A stretch of 64,000 nt of DNA from Mesobacillus boroniphilus JCM 21738 (GTDB taxonomy: Bacteria > Bacillota > Bacilli > Bacillales > Cytobacillaceae), in NCBI RefSeq assembly GCF_000517385.1, contig NZ_BAUW01000007.1, positions 1-64,000 on the forward strand. The letters run 5' to 3'. Positions 48,429-57,437 of the stretch are shown here, in pieces. Numbering within the stretch: the first letter of the stretch is position 1; the number at the start of each line of letters is the position of its first letter. A program made the translations under genes and the position numbers. The notes beneath the pieces were generated by a model, which ran no database searches, was not told the origin of the DNA, and worked only from the letters and a program-made list of their open reading frames with translations.

Positions 48429-49271
48429 TTATTTCAATTTCAGTGCATTTACTGCATTGATCAGGCCATGTCCAGTTTGCTCGTCATAACCCGGTTTGAA
48501 AAGGTCTTCAGCTGAGTTCTGGATGATTGCCTTGACTTGAGCAGGAGTAAGTTTATCTTTGCCATGCTTCGCGATTACGACACCTGCAAGTGCAGCAGTT
48601 TTTGGCGCTGCCATTGAAGTTCCGCCTTTATAGCCATATCCGTGACCAGTAACCTCTTTATTAGCATTCAAAACTGGAACTGTGCTCAAAGCTAGGTAGC
48701 TATTAACTCTTCCAAGACCTGTTGAAGGATCATAGTTTGGTCCAAGGTCGCCGCCCGGTGCCATTATATCAATTTTCCCAACGCCATAGTTTGAGTAGAA
48801 AGCTAGATTCTTCAACGCGCCGCCAGCAGATACTCTGATCATTGTCTGGCTGCTAGGACTTCTGTGTGTTGCACCTGTATCATCGCCTGAAAATTTTCCT
48901 GGACTGCTAAGGTCCACTCCGTTGTTCCCGGCAGAACCAACAACTGTTACACCTTTCTTGATTGCGTACTGGATCGCGCGATTGAATAATTGAACATCTG
49001 CTACAATGTCCTTCGTGGCATACTCAGGATCCTGGAACCAGTCGTAGCCACCAAGCAACATATTTACTACATCGACATTATCGTCTGCAGCTGTCATTAA
49101 AGCTTCAGCAATATGGGAAGTTGCTGCTCCGCCTGTTGGACCGAATACTCTGTATGAGGCCACTTTTAGATCTGGTCCTACTCCAAGAGCTCTTCCTTTT
49201 GCCGCAATTGAACCAGCAACGTGTGTGCCGTGGCTGTTCTGGTCTTTGAAATAATATCTTGTTGAAATATG
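48429..49271 (-). pseudogene. subtilisin-like S8 serine protease, 5'-truncated
   Basis: The frame opens abruptly after a stop at 49272 and reads YYFKDQNSHGTHVAGSIAAK (catalytic His), VVGSAGNNGVD (oxyanion Asn), and GYGYKGGTSMAAPKTAALAG (catalytic Ser). The signal peptide, propeptide and catalytic Asp block are absent, and no start codon with a binding site exists upstream. About one third of a subtilase is missing, so the locus is a remnant or a bad assembly join near 49260-49275. The C-terminus is complete and followed by a terminator. Confidence 0.82.
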
Positions 49272-49358
49272 TTAAAAGAACTCATGATAAAAACTTCTTG
49301 AGCAGAAGGTTCAGGTATTTCAAATACTGCCCTTTCATTGTATTAAAAATCTTATTTG

Positions 49359-49679
49359 TTACAGGAGCCTGAAAATGAATGGAATTCGATATTCCTGACC
49401 TTCATATGCTTTTATCGCACCTACAATGGTAAATACCATGGCTAAAATACCGATCACCCACAGCATAAAGATCCCAATCAACAAGATGACAAGAATACCG
49501 CTGACAATTCCATATACAGTATAAGAAATAAAAAAGTTCATATATTCCTTTCCATGGTAATCAATATAGCTGGAATCATCCTTTTTAACCAGCCAGATAA
49601 TCAGCGGTCCAAGAAAAGCAGTAAAAAAGCTAATAACATAAATGCCTGCTGCAATAAGTCTTTCATCATTTTTCGGCAT
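49359..49679 (-). CDS. DUF4870 (Tic20-like) small membrane protein
   Basis: A 106-aa protein with three to four membrane helices (ISFFTAFLGPLIIWLV, YTVYGIVSGILVILLIG, MLWVIGILAMVFTIVGAI) and the DUF4870 signature YIDYHGKEYMNFFISY. Function unknown. Start at 49679 has GGAGGGG at 6 nt. Confidence 0.85.
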   Translation of the reverse strand: MPKNDERLIAAGIYVISFFTAFLGPLIIWLVKKDDSSYIDYHGKEYMNFFISYTVYGIVSGILVILLIGIFMLWVIGILAMVFTIVGAIKAYEGQEYRIPFIFRLL

Positions 49680-49841
49680 TGTTTCCCCTCCAATACTCTT
49701 ATAATTAACTTTACGGAAAAACAGTAAAAAAGTTTCATTAAAGATGAACTTTTTCATTATAATGAAAATTAAGGGTTTTCCTTTTAGAAGGAACAAAGTG
49801 TAGCTAATGTGCAAGAAAATAAAGACAGGATAGGATGGAAA

Positions 49842-50966
49842 ATGAATAGGATACTACTTAAGAATGCAAATGTAATGCCAATCACCTCTGAGCCAAAGTC
49901 AAATTGTGATGTTCTCATAAAAGAAAGAAAAATTATAAAAATAGAATCTGAAATTACGATTGAACCTGGGTACGAGGTTATTGATTGTAACAACAAATTT
50001 TTGCTTCCAGGCTTCATCGATGTCCATACTCACCTCGGCCTTTATGATGAAGGTACAGGATGGGCGGGAAATGATGCCAACGAAACAATTGAGCCTATGA
50101 GTCCCCACGTTCGGGCGATTGATGGAGTCTACCCGCTCGACCCTGCATTCGGCGATGCACTTAAATATGGAATTACCACGGCACATGTTATGCCTGGAAG
50201 TGCGAATGTAATCGGCGGAACGACTTCTGTCATTAAAACGGCTGGAAAAAACGTTAAGAACATGATTATCCAAGAAACAGCAGGACTTAAAATTGCACTG
50301 GGTGAAAACCCGAAACGAATTCACAGTATGGGGAATAAAGATTCCATCACCCGTATGGGGATAATGGGGATGCTAAGGGAAGCTTTTTACGAGGCAATGA
50401 ATGCTGAAAACCCTGAATCCTTGAGAGTTAGGCCGATCATCAGTGCGTTGAACAGGGAAATCCCTGTAAGGATTCATGCCCATAGAGCGGATGATATCAT
50501 GTCTGCGATCCGATTTGCTGAGGAATTCAATCTGGATTTACGGATCGAGCATTGTACTGAAGGCCATTTAATTGCAGAAGAGCTGGCCGGCCTGAACTTA
50601 AAAGTTTCAGTAGGTCCAACACTCACCCGCCGTTCGAAAGTGGAACTTAAGAATAAGAGCTGGAAAACTTATCAGGAACTGACTGACCATGGTGTTGAGG
50701 TATCTGTCACTACTGATCACCCATACACCCCAATCCAGTACTTAAACCTTTGTGCGGCCATCGCAGTGAGGGAAGGATTATCTGAACAAAAAGCACTCGA
50801 GGGAATCACGATTTTGCCAGCAAGGAACCTGCGGGTTGATGACCGTGTCGGCAGTATCGAGCCTGGGAAAGATGCTGATTTGGTCCTTTGGAATCAACAT
50901 CCTTTTCACTTCAGCGCAAAGCCAATGTGGACGATGATCAATGGCAAAGTTGTTTATCAGATTTAG
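49842..50966 (+). CDS. amidohydrolase
   Basis: A 374-aa metal-dependent amidohydrolase of the imidazolonepropionase-like branch. The metal ligands HTH appear in PGFIDVHTHLGLYD, histidines in VRIHAHRADD and LRIEHCTEGH, and the aspartate in VTTDHPYTP. An N-terminal beta-sandwich (NRILLKNANVMPI) and its C-terminal return (IEPGKDADLVLWNQHPF) are complete. Probable cyclic amide or peptide-derived substrate; not specified. ATG at 49842 has AGGATGG at 5 nt. Confidence 0.88.
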   Translation: MNRILLKNANVMPITSEPKSNCDVLIKERKIIKIESEITIEPGYEVIDCNNKFLLPGFIDVHTHLGLYDEGTGWAGNDANETIEPMSPHVRAIDGVYPLDPAFGDALKYGITTAHVMPGSANVIGGTTSVIKTAGKNVKNMIIQETAGLKIALGENPKRIHSMGNKDSITRMGIMGMLREAFYEAMNAENPESLRVRPIISALNREIPVRIHAHRADDIMSAIRFAEEFNLDLRIEHCTEGHLIAEELAGLNLKVSVGPTLTRRSKVELKNKSWKTYQELTDHGVEVSVTTDHPYTPIQYLNLCAAIAVREGLSEQKALEGITILPARNLRVDDRVGSIEPGKDADLVLWNQHPFHFSAKPMWTMINGKVVYQI

Positions 50967-51059
50967 TCGAAAATCGCTGTAGATTCTTGGCAAAAAACAC
51001 AGAAAAAAAGGGTGAAAAACCTATTTTCTTTTTTAAAAATATCATGTATTATACTCTTT

Positions 51060-51237
51060 GGAAATAAAATTTCATAAAGCAAAGTGATTAGGGAAGGCAA
51101 ATGGTGCGCCACCAGTATCCTGGTTCTAGTGGGTTCGATTCCCACCCCGAATTTTTAGCAACTTACAAAAAATTTCGAGGGTGGCCGTGTAGTTACATTC
51201 GCACGGGATAGGAATGCCCTGCGTGGAGGGATACAAT
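51060..51237 (+). promoter_or_regulatory. structured leader with a tRNA T-arm-like hairpin
   Basis: After a -10 TATACT (51050-51055) the leader contains TGGTG/CACCA, then GTGGG-TTCGATT-CCCAC (51129-51145), identical in form to a tRNA T-arm. A longer alternative pairing joins CCACCCCGAATTTTT (51142-51156) to AAATTTCGAGGGTGG (about 51170-51184), which would exclude the T-arm. No acceptor stem or anticodon arm is found, so it is not a tRNA. A cis-regulatory RNA is inferred. Confidence 0.5.
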
Positions 51238-51798
51238 ATGCTCAAGAAACGCGATCTACATGATTGCCACGAATTATTTGAGCTGATGGCGCATCCGGAG
51301 GTCTTCCCTTTTGTGCGCCAAAAGGCACATTCATATGAAGAATTTGTATTTATTACAAAGCAAACGATTGAAGCAGAAGAACAAGGAGAATTAATTTCCC
51401 GTACCATTCTTGACGAGTGGGGAGCTCCAATTGGCACGATCAATCTATTTGATATTCAGGAAGGAGCCGGTTTTTTAGGCACCTGGCTGGGGAAACCTTT
51501 CCATGGCAGAGGATACAACAACTTGGCCAAGGATGCTTTCTTTCAGGAATTATTTTATGATATTGGGATTGAGACCATTTTCATGCGTATCAGGAAAGTT
51601 AATATCCGCTCAATCAAAGCTGCAGAAAAGCTGCCTTATGTTGTGAAAGCAAACGAAACCCGCAAGCACATATATGAGCAGTTAAATGCTAATGGAGAGA
51701 TTTACGACCTGTATGAAATTCCTAAGGATCAATATACACTGCATCTAAAAAGGTCTGGTGTCCAAGAAGAAGAAGCTGCACAGTTGTTGGAGGCATAA
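51238..51798 (+). CDS. GNAT-family N-acetyltransferase (RimJ/RimL-like)
   Basis: A 186-aa GNAT protein: MLKKRDLHDCHELFELMAHP, GAPIGTINLFDI, LGTWLGKPFHGRGYNNLAK (acetyl-CoA loop) and IRSIKAAEKLPYV. Substrate unknown. ATG at 51238 has GGAGGG at 7 nt; an in-frame ATG 24 nt upstream is inferior. It follows the structured leader and ends at a terminator. Confidence 0.85.
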   Translation: MLKKRDLHDCHELFELMAHPEVFPFVRQKAHSYEEFVFITKQTIEAEEQGELISRTILDEWGAPIGTINLFDIQEGAGFLGTWLGKPFHGRGYNNLAKDAFFQELFYDIGIETIFMRIRKVNIRSIKAAEKLPYVVKANETRKHIYEQLNANGEIYDLYEIPKDQYTLHLKRSGVQEEEAAQLLEA

Positions 51799-51817
51799 TT
51801 CACCAATATACAATATA

Positions 51818-51853
51818 CAAAACGCCCTGAAAAAGAAAAGACAGGGCGTTTTC
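51818..51853. terminator. bidirectional terminator
   Basis: AAAACGCCCTG/CAGGGCGTTTT stem between the GNAT gene and the convergent small gene. Confidence 0.85.
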
Positions 51854-52017
51854 TAATTTAACAAATCCTGCCCATTCGTTTCTTCCCGTTCCGATAAGGA
51901 AGCCTCTGACAGGAATGCTTCAAGTTCGGCATCTGTCAATGTTTCATACCGGCCATCCTCAAAGAAAACCTGCGTCTGATTTGGATTGATCCTATTCATG
52001 TTAAATCCTATTCCCAT
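51853..52017 (-). CDS. small 54-aa protein, unknown
   Basis: A complete frame MGIGFNMNRINPNQTQVFFE through a negatively charged C-terminus (LTDAELEAFLSEASLSEREE). GGGGTGAT precedes the ATG at 52017; an ATG six bases upstream is too close to the site. The sequence is protein-like and compact, so a real small gene is likely. No family recognised. Confidence 0.65.
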   Translation of the reverse strand: MGIGFNMNRINPNQTQVFFEDGRYETLTDAELEAFLSEASLSEREETNGQDLLN

Positions 52018-52172
52018 TTTCATCACCCCGCAGAATTAAACTAAATACTATCAATTATTAGATAATTCAACTTGAATTGACTGCTAATTGTCTTTAGTTT
52101 TCCCAAACTGCTTCTCGTTATGCAATTAGTTTTTTCATAAACGATCCTCCATAACCCGTTTTCTTATCATAA

Positions 52173-52197
52173 TAAAAACGCCATGATTGGCGTTTTT
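52173..52197 (-). terminator. terminator of the SDR gene
   Basis: AAAAACGCCATGATTGGCGTTTTT hairpin next to the stop at 52209. Confidence 0.85.
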
Positions 52198-52208
52198 GAT
52201 GGTTCGTC

Positions 52209-52988
52209 CTAAAGGTTTCCACGCAGAGCTTTCCCCAGCACATCTTTGCCGCCGGTAACAGGGATGATACTTCCCGTTATAAAGCTGGAATCATCATTCG
52301 CAAGAAAGCTGATAACCCTTGAGATATCTTCCCCTGTACCAGGCCTGCCTACTGGTACGGAAGAGTCGCTGGCACTCATGGATTCGCTGATCGATCTTTC
52401 TTTCCACTCGCCTGTGATGTCACCAGGGCAGACCATATTGGCTGTAATCCCGTTTTCCGCCTCTTCCAAAGCAAGGGTCTTTGTCAATGAAGCCAGTCCT
52501 GACTTGGCCGCCGCAAACGCAGACCTGTAAATCCACCCAGGAGTTGACTCCACTCTGTCGAAACCAACCGTAATGATCCTCCCCCACTTTCTTTTCCTCA
52601 TAGAAGGTATCAGCAAATTTGATAAATAGAAAACGGCGTTTAAATTGCCATTAATTAGGTAAGTCCATTCATGTATCTGATAATCAGCCATTTTCTTTCT
52701 TTCAGAAATATATGGTCCTGCATTATGAACAACTATATCAATCGCAGTGAATTCCTTCAAAGCCTGCGAAACAATTTTTTCACAATCTTCATAATTTGTT
52801 ATATCTCCCTGAACACAGATATTCTTTGTGTTGAACATTTCTGATAATTCCCCCGCCAGCTGTTCGGCCTCTATTTTGCTGTTCCGATAATTGATAATTA
52901 AGTTTATACCTTCGGCAGCAAGCTGCAGTGCTGTTCGTCTTCCTAAACCGGTGGCACCTCCGGTAATCAAAGCCGTTTTATTTTCCAC
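52209..52988 (-). CDS. short-chain dehydrogenase/reductase
   Basis: A 259-aa SDR of the 3-oxoacyl-ACP reductase-like type. NAD(P)-binding TGGATGLGRR, NAG in VHNAGPYIS, and the C-terminal GSIIPVTGG are typical. At the active site the usual YxxxK is shifted: YRSAFAAAKSG places Tyr seven residues before the aligned Ala, so catalysis may be altered. Substrate unknown. Monocistronic. Confidence 0.88.
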   Translation of the reverse strand: MENKTALITGGATGLGRRTALQLAAEGINLIINYRNSKIEAEQLAGELSEMFNTKNICVQGDITNYEDCEKIVSQALKEFTAIDIVVHNAGPYISERKKMADYQIHEWTYLINGNLNAVFYLSNLLIPSMRKRKWGRIITVGFDRVESTPGWIYRSAFAAAKSGLASLTKTLALEEAENGITANMVCPGDITGEWKERSISESMSASDSSVPVGRPGTGEDISRVISFLANDDSSFITGSIIPVTGGKDVLGKALRGNL

Positions 52989-53159
52989 AACCTGTACCCC
53001 TCATCCTCATTAGATTACTTATCACTATACTAAAAAGAAGAAAGCTGTTTTGCAACTTTTAGCCTTCATATATTGATAACAATTTGACTTTAACCGCTGG
53101 GCCGATCCCTGCATATAATGTCCATATCGAAGATGATCTGCTTGAAAGGCGGGATATAA

Positions 53160-53633
53160 TTGTTTCCATGGAATCTATTGCCGTTCGACCGAAATTCACA
53201 GAGGAAGTTTTTGGAGATGAAACCGGATGAAATCGAAAAATATGTCCAGCAAATGATGGGCAAAATGCTCCAGCCAAATATGCAAGGGATGTTAAAACCT
53301 GAAGAATGGATTAAAGGGATGCAGCAGCAACACACACCTGATCCAGCCAAACCGACTACCGGATTAGGCGCGGAAATGTTTGAAACTCATGATTTTGTTT
53401 TTGTCAGGGTACCGCTAAATGAAGAAACCTGGCTTAAACAAATGAAGCTTTTTTATACTTCTAACCAGGTAATCATCGAACATATTCCTGATATGTCAGA
53501 TAAACACACATTAGTATTGCCAGCAACCGTTAAGCGGAAGGGAGCGGCAGCCAACTACAAGGATGGAGTTTTGGAATTAAGGCTTCATAAGATCGTGGAT
53601 ATGCAATACGCAGAAATCGACATTTCCAAATGA
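53160..53633 (+). CDS. Hsp20/alpha-crystallin-like protein, possibly spore GerT-type
   Basis: A 157-aa protein: N-terminal segment FPWNLLPFDRNSQRKF and a helical KPDEIEKYVQQMMGKM, then a beta-sandwich (FETHDFVFVRVPLNEETW, KRKGAAANYKDGVLELRLHK) resembling the alpha-crystallin domain. It looks like the B. subtilis GerT/CotP-like Hsp20 group linked to spores, a tentative assignment. A TTG start at 53160 is supported by AAAGGCGGG; no better start exists. Confidence 0.7.
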   Translation: MFPWNLLPFDRNSQRKFLEMKPDEIEKYVQQMMGKMLQPNMQGMLKPEEWIKGMQQQHTPDPAKPTTGLGAEMFETHDFVFVRVPLNEETWLKQMKLFYTSNQVIIEHIPDMSDKHTLVLPATVKRKGAAANYKDGVLELRLHKIVDMQYAEIDISK

Positions 53634-53657
53634 TTGCCACGGAATCTACGAAAAGAG

Positions 53658-53688
53658 CATAAAAAAAGAACAGCCTGATGGCTGCTCT
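53658..53688 (-). terminator. terminator of the CAP-domain gene
   Basis: Minus-strand AGAGCAGCC/GGCTGTTCT stem followed by TTTTTT. Confidence 0.85.
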
Positions 53689-53699
53689 ATTACATTTTA

Positions 53700-54392
53700 T
53701 TATTTTCCAATGAACATTTGTGTCCAATAGTTTCCTGTTGCCACATGGCCTACACCAATGTGTGTATAGCTTGAGTTTAAGATGTTTGCACGATGGCCAG
53801 AACTATTCATCCATGCTTTCACTACTTCCTCCGGTGTACGCTGGCCCATAGCAATGTTTTCACCTGCTGAACGGTATGAGATTCCAAACTTCTTCATCAT
53901 ATCAAAAGGTGAACCGTAAGTTGGGCTAGTGTGGCTGAAATAGCCTTTACTTTGCATATCGCGGGATTTTTCCCTCGCTACTTTGCTTAGCTCAGTATCA
54001 AGTGCAAGTGGCTTCAAACCATTCTTGGCTCTCTCCTGATTTGTCAACTCTACTACTTTTTGCTCATAAGCACTAACAGCTGAAGATACCGGTGCTGCAG
54101 CTGGTTCTTGAGCAGGTGCTTTAGCTGGCTCCTGAACTGGTGCCGGAGCTGGTACTGGAGCTTTTACAGGCTCCTGTACATTAGTGTTAGTTGGCTGTGC
54201 TTGTTTCCATGAAAATTGGTAGTTCTTAAAATACTTTTGTAAGATAGAATTGATTTGTTCATTGCTAACATTTCCACTTTGATAGTAGTAAACCTTTGAC
54301 TGTATAGTAGATGCATCTGCTTTATCCATGGCTGGATTGGCAGCGAATAAGGCAGCTGCAGCGAAAGCTGTAAGAATCATTTTCTTGTTCAT
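53700..54392 (-). CDS. secreted CAP-domain (SCP/YkwD-like) protein
   Basis: A 230-aa exported protein: signal peptide at residues 1-27 (KKMILTAFAAAALFA), a spacer, a proline/alanine-rich linker (PVPAPAPVQEPAKAPAQEP), then a CAP domain (LTNQERAKNGLKPL, YFSHTSPTYGSPFDMM, SAGENIAMGQRTP, SGHRANILN). CAP proteins of bacilli, such as YkwD, associate with spores or the wall; activity is unclear. RBS GGGAGG precedes ATG. Confidence 0.9.
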   Translation of the reverse strand: MNKKMILTAFAAAALFAANPAMDKADASTIQSKVYYYQSGNVSNEQINSILQKYFKNYQFSWKQAQPTNTNVQEPVKAPVPAPAPVQEPAKAPAQEPAAAPVSSAVSAYEQKVVELTNQERAKNGLKPLALDTELSKVAREKSRDMQSKGYFSHTSPTYGSPFDMMKKFGISYRSAGENIAMGQRTPEEVVKAWMNSSGHRANILNSSYTHIGVGHVATGNYWTQMFIGK

Positions 54393-54776
54393 TCTCGAAT
54401 TCCTCCCGAAAATTTAGTTTGTCTCTCTCTTGCAAACTAATCATATCATGGGTTTTTTGTAATAAACCTGGATTAAAAAGGAAACACTATTATTCTAGTA
54501 ATAATAATTTTGTTAAATTCTTCATATTAAGCCTGAGTTGCAGAGATTAAAAGGCTTTCAAAGATTTTTTTCATACTAGGGATTGATTCTAGTTTTTTCC
54601 TTTTCGTATTTTCCACACCAGTTTACCCAAAAAGAGGAATAATAAAGATATTGACAGCCTTTAAGATTTACCTTCTACATGACAATTTTTCGTTCATATG
54701 ACAATCATTATTGTATGTTACACGAAAAAGTTCAATCCTCAGTTCTTACGTCAATTAGCTGGAACTATAATGGCAT
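54393..54776. other. 384-nt gap, no gene seen
   Basis: AT-rich intergenic sequence between the CAP gene's promoter and the terminator of the FixH-like gene. Both strands show only short frames without start signals. Confidence 0.45.
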
Positions 54777-54801
54777 GAAAAAAGCGGCAATCGCCGCTTT
54801 T
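54777..54801 (-). terminator. terminator of the lipoprotein/two-component operon
   Basis: Minus-strand AAAAGCGGCGATTGCCGCTTTTTT hairpin after the stop at 54805. Confidence 0.9.
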
Positions 54802-54804
54802 CCC

Positions 54805-55278
54805 TTAATGTCCACTCTTTTCATCTTTCTGTGTATCATGCTCTTCCATATCATTCATTTCAGTGGATTTTCCATTTTCCTCTGGCTCGCTTGGGTTGCC
54901 GATCACAAATTCAATCTTAGGCATATTGTGCATGCTGCGTGCTGTAACGTGAGCAATGATATAGTAGGTTCCTTCCTCCCCAAACGATTTATCCAAGGAA
55001 TAAATCCCGTTTTCATCATGTTCGACCACTATCTTTTCATGTTCTTCTGCTTGAGAACGCCAGATTTCGAATTTCACTTCGTCGGCATCCTTAACTTCTT
55101 CTGTTCCATAAGTAACCTTGGCCTCGAAAGTAATTTCTTCATTTAATTGAGCTTTTTCAGGATTTGCTGTAAGCTCAACTTCCAAGAATTGCGGTTCTTC
55201 TTCTACTTCCTGCTGTGCACAAGCTGTCGCTAACAAACCTAGCAAGACTGGCATTAATGTAACCAACAATCGTCTCAT
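54805..55278 (-). CDS. FixH/YtkA-like lipoprotein
   Basis: A 157-aa lipoprotein: lipobox LLATAC (residues 15-20) then a beta-sandwich of the YtkA/FixH type (ELTANPEKAQLNEEITFEAKV, KVTYGTEEV, DKSFGEEGTYYIIAHVTA) and an acidic/histidine tail. YtkA-like domains sit near respiratory or copper proteins; here it follows the histidine kinase by 77 nt and may belong to its regulon. No ligand is assigned. Confidence 0.83.
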   Translation of the reverse strand: MRRLLVTLMPVLLGLLATACAQQEVEEEPQFLEVELTANPEKAQLNEEITFEAKVTYGTEEVKDADEVKFEIWRSQAEEHEKIVVEHDENGIYSLDKSFGEEGTYYIIAHVTARSMHNMPKIEFVIGNPSEPEENGKSTEMNDMEEHDTQKDEKSGH

Positions 55279-55354
55279 TCAATTTACCCCTTAAATAATT
55301 TTATGTTATCGTGGATCCATATTTCGTAAAGATGATTAACTTTTTTAACAATCT

Positions 55355-56756
55355 CTATAATTCCACGGCCGGAAAATAAAGACTAATGGTCGTTCCTTTT
55401 CCTAGCTCACTTGCTATTTCCATTTTACCATCATGTAGCTTAATTAATTTATCAACAATCGCCAGACCGAGTCCAGTACCACCATCTGCCTTGATCTCGC
55501 CTTATTCACTCTATAAAAACGTTGAGTCAGCTTGTTGATATCCTCCTCTGGTATGCCGGTTCCAGTGTCTGCAATTTCAACTTTGCAGCCGTAAGCGTGC
55601 TTAGAAAGCATGATTGAAATGCTGCCGCCGCTTTCTGTATAGCGTATCGAATTGTCGATAATGTTCTGGAAGATCTGTTCGAGTCTCCCTTCATCTCCGT
55701 AAATGATGATATCTGGATCAAGATCGAGTGTTAGCCTGATATTTTTTTCTTTCAAGGCTGGACCATACTTGATTATAAAATCCTCCATGAGCTGTGCCAA
55801 CGGGAAAGGATTTTTTATTAACCGGTATTCATCGGCGTCCAGTCTCGATAAATCGAGTAAATCCTCAACAAGCTTAACCATCCTGCCAGATTCCCTGTTA
55901 ATAAGCTTTAAATATTTATTCTTTTCTTCCGTTTCTTTTATCATACCAGTTTCCAGGGCTTCGCTATAACCTTTTATATAACTGATTGGTGTCCTGAGTT
56001 CATGAGAAACATCCGCGAGGAATTCCCTCTTTTTCTCATCCTCTTTCTGAACAGACTCGGACATATGGTTGAAGGCTTTTGCAAGCTGGCCAATTTCGTC
56101 GTCTGATTTAATATTGACCCGTGCTGAATAATCTCCTCCAGATACTCTTTCGGCTGCCTCCTTCATGGCAGCAAGAGGCCTCGTTAGCCTGTGAAGCATT
56201 TTAAAACCCAGGAAGCAGCAATAATTATGAATAATACACCGCCAATCAGCCATAAAAAAGAAAAATCAACGGTTAACTCAGAGATCTTAGCGAGGGGAAC
56301 ATATAAATAAATAATTCCTTCAAGCCGGTTGTTATCAAGGAGTGGAATCGCCACAGCAAGAATCTTCCTGCCAAACCTTTCCTCAAATCCTGATTTCATG
56401 ACCGGTTCACCTTTCAAAAGCAATTCACGCTCTTCCTTCCCTATCAATGTCTCATAGTCAATTGAATATGGGAGGCAGGCGCTTAATTCTTTTGGGTTAT
56501 TGACAAGAAAAACCTCGGATTCCGATTTTTCATTATACCATTCTACCTGCTGTTTCATTTCATCGGTCAATGGGCCGCCTGTATAGTCGCTCGCAAGGCG
56601 GTTCCCTTCTTCTAGCAGAGATTCTTCAACTATATCGACATATAACTTTTCATAAAAAAGATAGGATAAAAAGAAGGAATAGAATACAGTCACCAGAATT
56701 GTGGCAGTAACCGTCAGCCAAAGTTTTTTAAACAGGCTGTCAGAAAAAGAAATCAT
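55355..56756 (-). CDS. sensor histidine kinase (two frameshifts)
   Basis: A membrane sensor kinase. An N-terminal helix ([20 protein letters not shown]), an extracytoplasmic domain, a second helix ([14 protein letters not shown]), HAMP ([18 protein letters not shown]), HisKA with phospho-His in [16 protein letters not shown], and HATPase ([22 protein letters not shown]) follow in order. One base is missing near 56204 (restores [12 protein letters not shown]) and one near 55491 (restores [14 protein letters not shown] and an end at 55355, 467 aa). It overlaps the response regulator by 4 nt. Confidence 0.92.
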
Positions 56757-57433
56757 GTTGCTGGCACCTCAAATTTATACCCTACACCCCAGATTGTTTG
56801 AATATAGTCTCCTGTCCCCAGCTTCATCCTCAGCGTCTTGATGTGGGTGTCGACTGTCCTCAGGCTGCCATGGTAGTCCATGCCCCACACAAATTCAAGA
56901 AGCTGCTCCCTGCTAAGGGCCTGACCATGGTGCTGAACAAGAAAAACGAGCAACTCAAACTCCTTGAGGGTAAGCGGGATAACTTCTCCATCAACACTGA
57001 CCCTTCTGCCCTTTTTATCAATATTGATTTTTCCTAAAGTCACTGTATCTTCATCATTCTTGACAAAAGAGGTCCTTCTTAACAAAGCATTGATTCTGGC
57101 TACAAGTTCTCCAGGACTGAAAGGCTTGACTATATAATCGTCCCCTCCAAGCTGGAGGCCTCTCACCTTATCCCATTCTTCACCTTTAGCAGATAAAAAG
57201 ATGATCGGCACTTGTGAAAAGGTACGTATCTTTCCGCAAACAGCAAAGCCATCTTCAAAAGGCATCATAATATCAAGGATTACAAGATCAAAATCTTGTT
57301 CATGAAGTTTTCTCAAACCTTCAACACCGTCAGCAGCATGGACACATTTAAATCCGGAATTCTCCAGATACATTTGAACAAGATTACGCATATCCTCTTC
57401 GTCATCTATGATCAAAACATTTATGGGATTCAT
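56753..57433 (-). CDS. OmpR-family response regulator
   Basis: A 226-aa regulator: receiver domain with acidic pocket IIDDEEDM, phospho-Asp in LVILDIMMP, FLSAKG threonine position and KPFSPGEL lysine; then a winged-helix domain (LTLKEFELLVFLVQH, SLRTVDTHIKTLRMKLG, IWGVGYKF). Cotranscribed with the kinase (ATGA overlap) and 4 nt after the lipoprotein gene. Signal unknown. Confidence 0.94.
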   Translation of the reverse strand: MNPINVLIIDDEEDMRNLVQMYLENSGFKCVHAADGVEGLRKLHEQDFDLVILDIMMPFEDGFAVCGKIRTFSQVPIIFLSAKGEEWDKVRGLQLGGDDYIVKPFSPGELVARINALLRRTSFVKNDEDTVTLGKINIDKKGRRVSVDGEVIPLTLKEFELLVFLVQHHGQALSREQLLEFVWGMDYHGSLRTVDTHIKTLRMKLGTGDYIQTIWGVGYKFEVPAT

Positions 57434-57437
57434 CCTG

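Noticed and set aside
51129-51145. tRNA gene
   Set aside because: Only a T-arm is present; acceptor stem, D-arm and anticodon arm cannot be formed.
54679-55146. 155-codon plus-strand ORF
   Set aside because: It is antisense to the FixH-like lipoprotein and has no coding character.
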